DNA of 24,940 nt from a virus. Shown piece after piece: positions 1 to 8,486 of this stretch. Every line of letters starts with the position of its first letter. Position 1 is the stretch's first letter. The DNA lies in the IMG/VR virus record IMGVR_UViG_3300020185_000248, positions 1 through 24,940 of that record. One strand, 5' to 3'. The position numbers and the translations under genes are program-made. The notes beneath the pieces are model-generated. The model ran no database searches, was not told where the DNA came from, and saw nothing but the letters and a program-made list of their open reading frames with translations.

Positions 1-2724
1 GAAGACATCTCCCAAGCAGAGCAAACATACGGCACACTGCAAGCGCCAGATTACACCATGCGCGAAACGTCCACGCAGCGCGTTCAAGATGCATTGATTA
101 ACCAAGTTGGCTTAGATCCATATCTTGCTGGACGATACGCACGCGACATCATGGGCGACACAAGCCCGACATCTCAGAACATCCTAGATGGTCTTGGCTT
201 GGCAGATCTCACACCTCTGGGCGCAGTGTTTGGCGTCGAAGAGGGCGCAGGAACCGCTGTCGAGGGCTATCAAGAGGGTGATTATCTCAAGATGGGTTTG
301 GGTGCGGCAGAGGCTGGTCTTGGCGTTGCAGAGGCTTTCCCACTGACGCGACCCATTGCTGAAGGCGCAGGCGTTCTTGCCCGTGAGGTTTACAGCAGCC
401 CATACATGGCTGACGCTATCGGCACGCTGCGTGGCATCCGTGACTTGGACGCTGACTTCCTGCTTGGCCGTGGTGATCCAGCAATGGCTCAAGGCGTTGG
501 CGCTGATGTTGTTGGCGGCGGTCCTGCGAAAAGCATTGATGACCAAATTGCTGAACTTGATATTGAGGTCGCAGCTTTGCGCCAGAATGTCTTGGACAAT
601 CCAACTGACACGGCTGCGTTCAATGAATACAAGAGCGTCCAGCGAATGCGCAATGATCTAAAGGATCAGCGTGCAGTATCGCGCGCAGAAGGCAGGGATT
701 TGTCGCAAGCGGTTGAAGAGCCTGCTCGCACAGCAACAGAAGACGAAGGCTTTGAGGCATATCTGGAAACAGTTAATCCTGGAGGCAAGCGTGTTGCAGC
801 GGAAGATCGTCCAAACTTAGCAATGGGCGACATGTATGGGATGTTGCCGCGCAATTCTGAGGTTGTTGGTTCTCAAGGCGACACGACTTTCTACAGGGGT
901 TCTGATGGGAATTACTACGCCACTGCGTTCAATCCTGACGTTGGCGAAGAAGATGTTGTTGGATACATCACAGATCGAGGTGACGGCACTGAACTTGCTG
1001 TTGTTCAAGAACTGCAAGGCCAAGGCATTGGCGGCGAACTTCAATACCTGTTCCGCAAAGAAAACCCTGACGCGCCCACTGGCGGTTTGACGGAAGCTGG
1101 CGAGGCTTCATTGCGCAAGACCTATCAGCGATTGGCTGACGAAGGCGTTGTTGGTGCTGATGTTGTTGGCGATCGATCGTTTGATGTAACGCGCAAAGAT
1201 GCTTCAGGCATTTTCGGTCAAGGGACTGAGCGTGTGCGCTACACTGATCCAGCAAGCGGCGGCACAATGGAAGTTGTTGTGCGACCTGATGGCAGCGCAT
1301 CTGTTCTGGAACTTGAGGTGCCCGAAGAGTTCCGTGGTCAGGGCATTGGTCAAAGCCTACAGGATAAAGTTATGCAGGACTTCCCAATGATGGGTGGTCA
1401 GGTGTCATCGAAGGCTGCTGCAACGACTGCTTATCGTCTTGGTCGCCGCCCTGCTGGAAAGCCAAACGCCACGCTCGAAGAAGTGTTCGCTGACATTGAC
1501 GAAATGTCTTCCGTGAACATGATTTCGCCGCAGATGCAGTCAAGATTTGGTGGTGCCTCTGCGCCAGATATAGCAGAAGGCTCTTCTGGCATTAAGTTGT
1601 TTCAAGGCTCCCCTCATAACTTCGCGGCAGAACGCCTTGTCCGTTATCAGGATGGCACAACTGAATACATTGTTGGCGCACCAGATGTTTTGCCTGACGT
1701 TCCAGCGGGAGCGGAAGTTGTTGAAGATTTCCCTCTTGGTCGCATGCGATCCGATAAGATCGGAACTGGTGAGGGTGCGCAGGCTTATGGATACGGACTG
1801 TATGGCGCTGAAAACGAAGGAATTGCGAGAAGTTATCGTGATGCTTTGAGTAAAGACATTCCGCTCCCAGCTGATGACTACAATGCAAACATATATGATT
1901 TGGTTGTCAGAAGAAATATGGGCGAAGATGCGGCCATGAAATTATTTCAAGACATGAAGGAAAATTCGCCAGAGGCATCTGAAAACTTTATGCAGATGGT
2001 TCAAGGAAATATTGACGCACTGGAAAGCGGCAGCTGGAAGCAATATCAGCCTCCTGGCAGTATGTATGAAGTCAATGTTAATGCTAGTCCTGAGGAATTT
2101 TTAGATTGGGACACTCCATTTAGAGAACTTCCGCAATGGCAGCAGGAAAGCATTGAAAGAATACTTAAGGAAACAGAGAAACCTGCAACGCCACAGCAAA
2201 TAGAAGAAATCCAAGGATTTTTGGACGAACTAGATTTGCCCAGTGATTATGGGGCGACTTATGACCCGATGGAGAAAATCCATGGTGGTGGCGCATTGGG
2301 CAGCATTGAAAGAAATATGCAGCGTTTTCAAGGAAACCCAGCTGAACTTACTTCGCAAAGACTTTTGGAGGAGGGCTTTAAGGGCGTTCGATACCTTGAC
2401 GCGGGTTCGCGTGGGATGGGCTTTGAGGTGAAGCTGTCACATCGCGGAAAGCCATACGAAACAGAACCAATCCGAGCGCGAAGCCGTAAAGAAGCAAACG
2501 CAATCTCTAAGGAATATCAAGACAAAGGTTTTGATACGAATATTGAGCAAGCTGGGTCGCGTAATTATGTTATTTTCGACGATAAGTTAGTAAGCATTGT
2601 GAAGAAATACGGCATTGCTGGTGCCGCTGCTTTCCTTGGCGCTAACACAATTGATGTTGAGCAAGCGCTGGCTGACAACATGACACAAGCTGACTTTGAA
2701 GACTTGGTGGCTGGACCTGAATGA
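1..2724 (+). CDS. Polyvalent-like phage protein with GNAT-like and ADP-ribosyltransferase-like modules (5' end outside window)
   Basis: The frame is open from base 1. The ATG at 58 has no Shine-Dalgarno sequence, so the gene probably starts upstream of the window. Residues below are numbered from that Met. Residues 10-110 are Gly/Ala-rich. Two GNAT-like stretches follow, each with an acetyl-CoA-loop-like GQGIG motif (321-325 and 427-431); the second is followed by a Tyr-Arg-Leu-Gly segment at 459-462 typical of the end of a GNAT fold. Residues 515-852 resemble the ADP-ribosyltransferase-like domain of phage polyvalent proteins: FQGSPH (515-520), KIGTGEGAQAYGYGLY (567-582), FLDWD (681-685), GVRYLDAGSRG (776-786) and RNYVIFDDKLV (835-845). 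A hydrophobic Ala/Gly tail ends the protein. The stop overlaps the terL start (ATGA). A packaged effector that modifies host proteins is plausible but inferred; catalytic activity is unproven. Confidence 0.75.
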   Translation, partial: EDISQAEQTYGTLQAPDYTMRETSTQRVQDALINQVGLDPYLAGRYARDIMGDTSPTSQNILDGLGLADLTPLGAVFGVEEGAGTAVEGYQEGDYLKMGLGAAEAGLGVAEAFPLTRPIAEGAGVLAREVYSSPYMADAIGTLRGIRDLDADFLLGRGDPAMAQGVGADVVGGGPAKSIDDQIAELDIEVAALRQNVLDNPTDTAAFNEYKSVQRMRNDLKDQRAVSRAEGRDLSQAVEEPARTATEDEGFEAYLETVNPGGKRVAAEDRPNLAMGDMYGMLPRNSEVVGSQGDTTFYRGSDGNYYATAFNPDVGEEDVVGYITDRGDGTELAVVQELQGQGIGGELQYLFRKENPDAPTGGLTEAGEASLRKTYQRLADEGVVGADVVGDRSFDVTRKDASGIFGQGTERVRYTDPASGGTMEVVVRPDGSASVLELEVPEEFRGQGIGQSLQDKVMQDFPMMGGQVSSKAAATTAYRLGRRPAGKPNATLEEVFADIDEMSSVNMISPQMQSRFGGASAPDIAEGSSGIKLFQGSPHNFAAERLVRYQDGTTEYIVGAPDVLPDVPAGAEVVEDFPLGRMRSDKIGTGEGAQAYGYGLYGAENEGIARSYRDALSKDIPLPADDYNANIYDLVVRRNMGEDAAMKLFQDMKENSPEASENFMQMVQGNIDALESGSWKQYQPPGSMYEVNVNASPEEFLDWDTPFRELPQWQQESIERILKETEKPATPQQIEEIQGFLDELDLPSDYGATYDPMEKIHGGGALGSIERNMQRFQGNPAELTSQRLLEEGFKGVRYLDAGSRGMGFEVKLSHRGKPYETEPIRARSRKEANAISKEYQDKGFDTNIEQAGSRNYVIFDDKLVSIVKKYGIAGAAAFLGANTIDVEQALADNMTQADFEDLVAGPE

Positions 2725-3947
2725 ACCTCCAGATCAAAACACCGCGCTGGGCGCTCCCGATACTGAGTGACCCAGATGCGCGCTACCTTGGTGCTCATGG
2801 CGGTCGTGGCTCTGGCAAGTCTCACTTGTTTGCAGAGATGCTGATCGAGCGCAGCATCATGGAGCGTGTGGACGCTGTGTGCGTTCGTGAGGTGCAGAAG
2901 TCTCTGGCTCAGTCGGTCAAAAAGCTGCTGGAGAACAAGATCGAAGAACTTGGCGTTGCGCACATGTTCACGATCAAAGAGTTTGAGATCAGATCCGTTC
3001 ATGGCGGCATCATCATCTTCCAAGGCTTGCAGAACCACACAGCAGACAGCATCAAGTCGCTTGAGGGCTATGACATTGCTTGGGTCGAGGAAGCGCAGAG
3101 CCTGAGCCAGTTCTCACTGGATATCTTGCGCCCAACTATTCGTAAGCCAGGTTCTCAGCTATGGTTTACATGGAACCCGCGTTACGACACAGATCCGATT
3201 GAGGGATTGCTGCGTGGTCCAAACACCCCAGAGAAAAGCAAGGTTGTTGAGGTAAACTTCGAAGACAACCCGTGGTTCCCTGACGTTCTCAAAGACGAAA
3301 TGGAATACGACAAGCGCCGCGATCCAGACAAATACATGCACGTTTGGAAAGGCGAGTATGTTCGCAACAGCGAAACGCGGGTGTTTAAAAACTGGACGAT
3401 TGAAGACTTCGAAGCGCCGCCAGAAGCAATTCACCGTCTTGGCGCTGACTGGGGCTTTGCAACAGACCCGACAGTTGCTGTTCGCAGCCACATCGTTGGC
3501 CGTAAGCTGTATATTGACTATGAGGCTTATCAGGTGGGCTGTGAGATTGTTGACACCCCATCGCTGATTATGTCGATCCCAGAGGCTGAGAAATGGCCCA
3601 TGGTGGCTGACAGCGCGCGCCCTGAGACCATCAGCCATATGCGCAAGAATGGCTTTCCCAAGATACAGCCAGCGGTCAAGGGGCCAAAGTCTGTTGAGGA
3701 AGGCGTTGAATGGCTCAAGTCGTTTGACATCATCGTTCACCCGCGCTGCAAGCACACAATCGATGAACTGACGCTTTACAGCTACAAGACAGACAGGGAC
3801 ACTGGTGCTGTTCTTCCCGTCTTGGAAGACAAGGACAATCACGTTATTGACGCTCTGCGATACGCCTGCGAAGGTTCTCGAAGGGCCAATGGTCAAAAGA
3901 AGGCAAAAGCCAAGCCAATAGCTAATGTTATGCCTATTGCACGGTGA
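2721..3947 (+). CDS. terL: Terminase large subunit (packaging ATPase/nuclease)
   Basis: This is the motor protein that pumps DNA into the prohead through the portal and cuts it. The 408-residue protein has a Walker A motif GGRGSGKS (27-34), a Walker B-like IAWVEEA (119-125) with the catalytic Glu pair, and a coupling motif TWNP (150-153). The C-terminal RNase H-like nuclease half has the expected acidic residues: Asp243 in GADWGF, Asp297 in VADSA and Asp377 in HVIDALRY. Length and motif spacing fit a full-length large terminase of the PBSX/Terminase_3-type group. The ATG overlaps the upstream stop as ATGA, implying translational coupling. No small terminase is visible next to it in this window. 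Of 28 leucine codons counted by hand, only one is CTA and none is TTA. Confidence 0.95.
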   Translation: MNLQIKTPRWALPILSDPDARYLGAHGGRGSGKSHLFAEMLIERSIMERVDAVCVREVQKSLAQSVKKLLENKIEELGVAHMFTIKEFEIRSVHGGIIIFQGLQNHTADSIKSLEGYDIAWVEEAQSLSQFSLDILRPTIRKPGSQLWFTWNPRYDTDPIEGLLRGPNTPEKSKVVEVNFEDNPWFPDVLKDEMEYDKRRDPDKYMHVWKGEYVRNSETRVFKNWTIEDFEAPPEAIHRLGADWGFATDPTVAVRSHIVGRKLYIDYEAYQVGCEIVDTPSLIMSIPEAEKWPMVADSARPETISHMRKNGFPKIQPAVKGPKSVEEGVEWLKSFDIIVHPRCKHTIDELTLYSYKTDRDTGAVLPVLEDKDNHVIDALRYACEGSRRANGQKKAKAKPIANVMPIAR

Positions 3948-3976
3948 TTGTTTTTTCTGTCAATCTGTCTTATAAT
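3948..3976 (+). promoter_or_regulatory. Sigma70-like promoter upstream of the portal gene
   Basis: A perfect TATAAT hexamer lies at 3971-3976. TTGTTT at 3948-3953 provides a partial -35 (the TTG half matches) with a 17-base spacer. It sits in the only real gap between terL and the portal gene, immediately after the terL stop and 30 bases before the chosen start codon. This could boost portal, scaffold and coat transcription relative to terL. Position and spacing favour a real promoter, but activity is inferred. Confidence 0.6.
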
Positions 3977-3994
3977 ACAGGCAAATTTTATTGC

Positions 3995-3998
3995 GAGG
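3995..3998 (+). promoter_or_regulatory. Shine-Dalgarno deciding the portal start
   Basis: GAGG ends seven bases before GTG at 4006, an ideal distance. It is 16 bases before the in-frame ATG at 4015, and the in-frame TTG at 3991 lies upstream of it. An out-of-frame ATG at 4001 is only two bases away and would encode five residues. GTG 4006 is therefore preferred. Confidence 0.6.
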
Positions 3999-4005
3999 CT
4001 ATGTC

Positions 4006-6078
4006 GTGGCAAGAATGACCAAAAAAGAACGTCTGGCAAATGTCCACGAAGAGGCGCTTCTGGAGTTTGACAGCATCCAAGGATCAATGCGTGAAGAGCG
4101 TTTGCAGTGCCTTGAGGATCGTCGCTTTTACTCCATTGCTGGCGCGCAGTGGGAAGGCAACCTTGCAGAACAGTTCAACAACAAGCCGCGCTTTGAGGTC
4201 AACAAGATCCATCTGAGCGTCATGCGGATCATCAACGAATACCGCAACAACCGCATCACTGTTGATTTTGTCAGCAAGGATGGCGACGAAGACGATAAGC
4301 TGGCCGATACTTGTGACAGCCTGTTCCGTGCAGACGAAGAAGACAGCGCCGCAGATGAAGCGTATGACAACGCGTTTGAGGAAGCTGTCGGTGGTGGCTT
4401 TGGCGCGTTCCGCCTGCGCTCTGTTTACGAAGACGAATACGATGAAGACAACGACAACCAGCGCATCCGCATAGAGCCGATTTATGACGCTGACAGCACC
4501 GTGTTTTTCGATATGGACGCCAAGCGCCAAGACAAGTCAGATGCACGCCTGTGCTACGTTCTGACAGCCATGACGCGCGATGCTTACATTTCTGAGTATG
4601 ACGATGATCCATCTTCGTGGCCAAAAGAAATCCACCAATATGAATTTGATTGGGCAACGCCTGACATGGTTTATGTTGCGGAGGTCTACCGCGTCGAAGA
4701 AGCGTCTGAACTGATCCGCATCTTCCAGACCATCGACGGTGAAGAAGAACGCTACAGCGAGACCGACTTCGATCAGGATGAAAACCTTGAAAAAACACTT
4801 GATGCTATTGGCACGATCGAGGTTCGCCAGAAACGCGTTAAGCGCCGCAAGGTTCGTAAATACATCATGTCTGGCTCTGGCATCTTGGATGATGCTGGCT
4901 ACATCGCAGGCACTGAAATCCCGATTGTTCCTGTTTATGGCAAGCGCTGGTTCATTGATAACGTAGAGCGCTGCATGGGCCACGTTCGTATGGCTAAGGA
5001 TGCACAGCGCCTGAAGAACATGCAGCTTTCCAAGCTGGGCGAAATCTCTGCGCTTTCCACAGTAGAAAAGCCACTGTTCACACCAGAGCAAGTTGCTGGC
5101 TTTGAAATGATGTGGGCAGAAGACAACCTGAAGAACTATCCATATCTTCTGCTGAACACAGTGACTGACGCCAATGGGCAAGAAGTCATGGCCGGTCCGA
5201 TCGGCTACACCAAGCCGCCTGTTGTTCCGCCTGCGTTGGCTGGTCTGTTGCAGATCACAGAGCAAGACATCTCTGACCTTCTTGGCAACCAAGAAGCTGG
5301 CGAAGAAATGCAGTCCAACATTTCTGGCAAGGCTGTTGAGTTGATCCAAAACCGTCTGGACATGCAGTCGTTCATCTACATGAGCAACATGGCCAAGGCG
5401 ATCAAGCGCGCTGGTGAGATCTGGCTGTCTATGTCTCGCGAAATCATGGTTGAGCCTGGTCGCAAGATGAAGGGCATGGGTTCACAGGGCGAACTGCACC
5501 GCATCGAACTGGGCAAGCCTGTTCTGAACCAAGAGACAGGTGAAATCGAATATGAGAACGATCTGAGCCAAGCCAAGTTTGACGTTTCTGTTGAGGTTGG
5601 TCCGTCATCGTCTTCTAAGCGTTCTGCAACTGTTCGCTCACTGATGGGCATGATGCAGCTTGCTACTGACCCAGAGACGCAGCAGGTGCTTGGCGCTATG
5701 GCCATGATGAACATGGAAGGCGAGGGCATTGGCGAGGTTCGTGGATACTTCCGCAAGAAGCTGATCCGCATGGGTGTTGTTGAGCCTACAGATCAAGAGA
5801 ACGAAGAACTGATGGCTGAACTTCAGCAGCTTCAGGGTCAGCCTGATCCACAGTCCATGTATCTGGAAGCGGAGGCTGCGAAGTCTCAGGCACAGGCACA
5901 GAAGGCTATGGCAGATGTAGAATACACGGCAGCGCGAACAGAAGAGACGCGCGCCAAGACGATCGAAACGCTTGCTGGCATTGAACAGAAAGAGCGCTCG
6001 AACGTAGTAGACACAGCCCAGAAGCTACAAAACGTAGTTACTGGGCCAGGAATGCGTCAGCCGCCCAGACGCACATAA
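4006..6078 (+). CDS. Portal protein, P22-like
   Basis: This protein would form the dodecameric ring at the unique head vertex through which DNA enters and leaves. The 690-residue product is similar in size to P22 gp1 and shares the family's layout. It has a charged helical N-terminus with an RRFYSIAGAQW segment, the ring core containing EVNKIHLSVMRIINEYRNN, a stretch of acidic loops around residues 90-150, and then the stem/wing region. The last ~80 residues are a Gln/Ala/Glu-rich helix (from about EAEAAKSQAQAQKAMADVEY) expected to form the barrel extending into the head. GTG at 4006 was chosen because GAGG lies seven bases upstream; ATG 4015 or TTG 3991 are alternatives. It is transcribed downstream of the 3948-3976 promoter and followed closely by the scaffold gene. 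Confidence 0.9.
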   Translation: MARMTKKERLANVHEEALLEFDSIQGSMREERLQCLEDRRFYSIAGAQWEGNLAEQFNNKPRFEVNKIHLSVMRIINEYRNNRITVDFVSKDGDEDDKLADTCDSLFRADEEDSAADEAYDNAFEEAVGGGFGAFRLRSVYEDEYDEDNDNQRIRIEPIYDADSTVFFDMDAKRQDKSDARLCYVLTAMTRDAYISEYDDDPSSWPKEIHQYEFDWATPDMVYVAEVYRVEEASELIRIFQTIDGEEERYSETDFDQDENLEKTLDAIGTIEVRQKRVKRRKVRKYIMSGSGILDDAGYIAGTEIPIVPVYGKRWFIDNVERCMGHVRMAKDAQRLKNMQLSKLGEISALSTVEKPLFTPEQVAGFEMMWAEDNLKNYPYLLLNTVTDANGQEVMAGPIGYTKPPVVPPALAGLLQITEQDISDLLGNQEAGEEMQSNISGKAVELIQNRLDMQSFIYMSNMAKAIKRAGEIWLSMSREIMVEPGRKMKGMGSQGELHRIELGKPVLNQETGEIEYENDLSQAKFDVSVEVGPSSSSKRSATVRSLMGMMQLATDPETQQVLGAMAMMNMEGEGIGEVRGYFRKKLIRMGVVEPTDQENEELMAELQQLQGQPDPQSMYLEAEAAKSQAQAQKAMADVEYTAARTEETRAKTIETLAGIEQKERSNVVDTAQKLQNVVTGPGMRQPPRRT

Positions 6079-6107
6079 AAGATGGGTGAGAATTGAACGA
6101 GGATCTA

Positions 6108-7016
6108 ATGCAGATTGAAAAGGCAGAAATAGACGATGACTTTGACTTTCAGGAAACTGAAGCGGAGGAGCCAGAATTTGAACTTGAAGATGAGCCAGAA
6201 GTAGAAGCTGAAGAGGCTGAACTTGATGGCGAAGTTGAAGAGGACGAGCCTTCTGAGGCTGAAGCTGAAGACGAAGCTGATGTTGTTGTCACTATTGATG
6301 GGGAAGCGCCTGACCCTGAAGATGAGGAAGAAGCCCGCGCGCCTGAATGGGTCCGCGATCTTCGCAAGCAGTATCGTGAGGAAAAGAAACGCGCCAAGGA
6401 GTTGGAGCAGAAGCTAGAGAGAATGGAGCAAGGGCAAGCGCCTGCGCGTCAGCCTCTAGGTCAAAAGCCAACGCTCGAAAGCGCGGATTACGACACCGAC
6501 CGATATGAGACGGAACTTGCGTCGTGGTATGAAAAGAAGCGACAGCATGACGAACAGCAGGCCAACATTCAGGCTAAACAGCAATCTGTGCAGAAGGAAT
6601 GGGAAGGCAAGTTGGAGAGTTATCACTCTTCCAAAGCTGATCTTAAAGTCAGAGACTATGAGACAGCAGAGGATGTGGTGCAGGACACTCTCAGCGTGAT
6701 GCAGCAAGGCATGATTGTTCAGGGTGCGGAGAACCCCGCTCTTGTCGTTTATGCTTTGGGCAAGAACCCGAAGAAAGCGAAGGAACTTTCCTCAATTGTA
6801 GATCCCGTGAAGTTCGCCTTTGCGGTGGCAAAATTGGAGACCAATTTGAAAGTCACAAAACGCAAGGCGTCAGCGAAGCCAGAAAAGAAGATCAGCGGCA
6901 CAGGTCGCCCTTCTGGATCGGTAGACAACACCCTTGAACGTCTGAGAGCCGAAGCCGAAAGAACTGGAGACTATTCTAAGGTTTTCCAGTATAAGAAGCA
7001 GAAGCGATCAGCTTAA
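6108..7016 (+). CDS. Scaffolding protein
   Basis: This is the predicted internal scaffold that directs coat assembly and leaves the mature head. The 302-residue protein has an extremely acidic N-terminus (about residues 5-85, dominated by Glu and Asp), then a charged predicted coiled coil (VRDLRKQYREEKKRAKELEQ onward). The C-terminus is basic and ends in GDYSKVFQYKKQKRSA; a basic tail is the usual coat-binding feature of P22-type scaffolds. Position between portal and coat genes is diagnostic. ATG 6108 is preferred over the in-frame TTG at 6093 because GAGG (6099-6102) sits five bases before it. Sequence identity to known scaffolds is expected to be low, so the call rests on composition, architecture and synteny. 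Confidence 0.85.
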   Translation: MQIEKAEIDDDFDFQETEAEEPEFELEDEPEVEAEEAELDGEVEEDEPSEAEAEDEADVVVTIDGEAPDPEDEEEARAPEWVRDLRKQYREEKKRAKELEQKLERMEQGQAPARQPLGQKPTLESADYDTDRYETELASWYEKKRQHDEQQANIQAKQQSVQKEWEGKLESYHSSKADLKVRDYETAEDVVQDTLSVMQQGMIVQGAENPALVVYALGKNPKKAKELSSIVDPVKFAFAVAKLETNLKVTKRKASAKPEKKISGTGRPSGSVDNTLERLRAEAERTGDYSKVFQYKKQKRSA

Positions 7017-7033
7017 ACTTAATGGAGTAGAAA

Positions 7034-8302
7034 ATGGCTAACTCATTTTCAAAAGAAGAACGCGTAGCGTTTGAAGACATCCTTGCAGGCTTTAACGATG
7101 CACTTGTGCTTTCGTCTTTGGTCAGCAAATACAACACGAACGGCTCTGAAATGGAGCGTTCGTCTGACACCATCTCGCGTCCAATGCCTTACATTGCGCA
7201 ATCTTACGATGGTTCAGATGCAACATCTAACTTCGGTGACAACACTCAGTTGTCTGTTCCCGCAACTATTGGCTACCAGAAGCACAGCACAGCGCTTTTG
7301 ACTGCCAAAGAACTGCGTGACCAGCTGCAAGAGAACCGTCTTGGTTCCTCTGCTGCACAGAAGTTGGCGTCTGACATCAACGTGGCGACACTGACTGTTG
7401 CGTCTAACCAAGGCACAATCGTTTCTAAGCGCACCACTGCTGCTGGCGGTTATTCCGACATCGCAGAAGCTGATGCTCTGATGAACGAGCAAGGCGTCAT
7501 GATGGACGGTCGTAACTTTGCGCTTTCCAGCCGTGACTATAACGGCATGGCGGGTGACTTGGCTGCACGTCAGACAATGAACGAAATGCCAACTGAAGCA
7601 TATCGTCGTTCGTATGTTGGTGAAGTGGCTGGTTTCCAGACATTCAAGATGGACTATGCAAACCGCCTCACAGCGGCTGCTGGCACAACTGTGACTGTCA
7701 ACGGTGCAAACCAGTATCACACACCTGCTGCAACATCGACTGCTGCGACTGGTGAGGTTTCTAACGTAGACAACCGCACACAGTCTCTGATCGTTGCTGT
7801 TGGTTCAGGCACAGTCAAAGTTGGTGACGCGTTCACCATCGCTGGCGTAAACGCTGTTCACCACATCACCAAGCAAGACACAGGTCAGCTCAAGACGTTC
7901 CGCGTCACAGGCATCGTATCTGGTTCTGGTGGTTCAGGCACAATCACAATCAGCCCTGCGATCGTTTCTAACGGTGGCTCGACTGATGCAGAAGCACAGT
8001 ATCAGAACGTGACTGCAACGCCTGCTGATGGCGCGGCGATCACATTCCTGAACACTGCTGACGCTGCTGTGAACTGCTTCTGGCACCGTGATGCGATCGA
8101 ACTGCTTCCAGCTTCGCTCGCAGTTCCAACAGATGCTGGTGCTGACATCATGCGCGCAACAACCGATCAGGGTGTTGAGTTGGTCATGCAGAAACAGTTC
8201 GACATCAACACACAGAAAACAAAGTATCGTTGGGATACACTGTTTGGTGTGGCGCTGCTTCAGCCTGAAATGGCTGGCATCATGCTGTTCTCGCAGACTT
8301 AA
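7034..8302 (+). CDS. Major capsid (coat) protein, P22 gp5-like
   Basis: This is the shell protein of the head. At 422 residues it is very close to P22 gp5 (430). The N-terminal arm and segments such as FEDILAGFNDALVLSSLVSK, GFQTFKMDYANRLT and the C-terminal DTLFGVALLQPEMAGIMLF match the P22 coat-protein pattern. Residues ~215-330 are Gly/Thr/Ser-rich beta sequence, compatible with the inserted domain of this family. GGAG lies just upstream of the ATG, and gene order scaffold-coat is as expected. A strong hairpin follows the stop, consistent with a highly expressed gene being separated from downstream genes. Confidence 0.93.
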   Translation: MANSFSKEERVAFEDILAGFNDALVLSSLVSKYNTNGSEMERSSDTISRPMPYIAQSYDGSDATSNFGDNTQLSVPATIGYQKHSTALLTAKELRDQLQENRLGSSAAQKLASDINVATLTVASNQGTIVSKRTTAAGGYSDIAEADALMNEQGVMMDGRNFALSSRDYNGMAGDLAARQTMNEMPTEAYRRSYVGEVAGFQTFKMDYANRLTAAAGTTVTVNGANQYHTPAATSTAATGEVSNVDNRTQSLIVAVGSGTVKVGDAFTIAGVNAVHHITKQDTGQLKTFRVTGIVSGSGGSGTITISPAIVSNGGSTDAEAQYQNVTATPADGAAITFLNTADAAVNCFWHRDAIELLPASLAVPTDAGADIMRATTDQGVELVMQKQFDINTQKTKYRWDTLFGVALLQPEMAGIMLFSQT

Positions 8303-8310
8303 TGATCTTT

Positions 8311-8332
8311 GGGTGGGGCTTCGGTCCCACCC
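8311..8332 (+). terminator. UUCG-capped hairpin after the coat gene
   Basis: GGGTGGGGC (8311-8319) pairs with GTCCCACCC (8324-8332) to give nine pairs including one G-U, closed by a C(UUCG)G tetraloop. The downstream tract (TACTCTTTATAGG) is only moderately T-rich, so termination may be partial, or the hairpin may protect the coat mRNA 3' end. It lies nine bases after the coat stop, before a new Shine-Dalgarno at 8343-8347. Confidence 0.8.
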
Positions 8333-8354
8333 TACTCTTTATAGGAGCAAAAAG

Positions 8355-8486
8355 ATGGGTGAACCACGCAGTGTAAAATGCCCGAAGTGCGGTACAGTTC
8401 ACACCCTCTTACACGGCAATAAGTTTATGTGCTGCCGGGCAATGCACGACATGAAAGAACACGAAGTAGGGGAGTTGAAGGCATGA
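8355..8486 (+). CDS. Zinc-ribbon microprotein
   Basis: A 43-residue protein starting at ATG 8355, seven bases after a clear AGGAG (8343-8347). It carries a CPKCG knuckle (Cys9, Cys12) and a second pair Cys26-Cys27, with His16, His20 and His31 as other possible ligands, which fits a small zinc ribbon. The open frame extends further upstream into the coat gene, but only the ATG after the terminator has a ribosome binding site. Its stop overlaps the next start as ATGA. Function is unknown. It could bind nucleic acid or a protein partner; nothing in the sequence decides this. Confidence 0.75.
   Translation: MGEPRSVKCPKCGTVHTLLHGNKFMCCRAMHDMKEHEVGELKA

Noticed and set aside
58-60. ATG 58 as the true start of the first gene
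   Set aside because: The frame is open to base 1, there is no Shine-Dalgarno before it, and the upstream codons look coding; the gene is treated as 5' partial.
3159-3896. 245-codon open frame on the - strand inside terL
   Set aside because: It lies entirely opposite a motif-verified terminase, has no ribosome binding site or recognised domain, and is a shadow of the + strand codon pattern.
4537-5349. 270-codon open frame on the - strand
   Set aside because: It is opposite the portal gene, with no start signals or recognisable domain.
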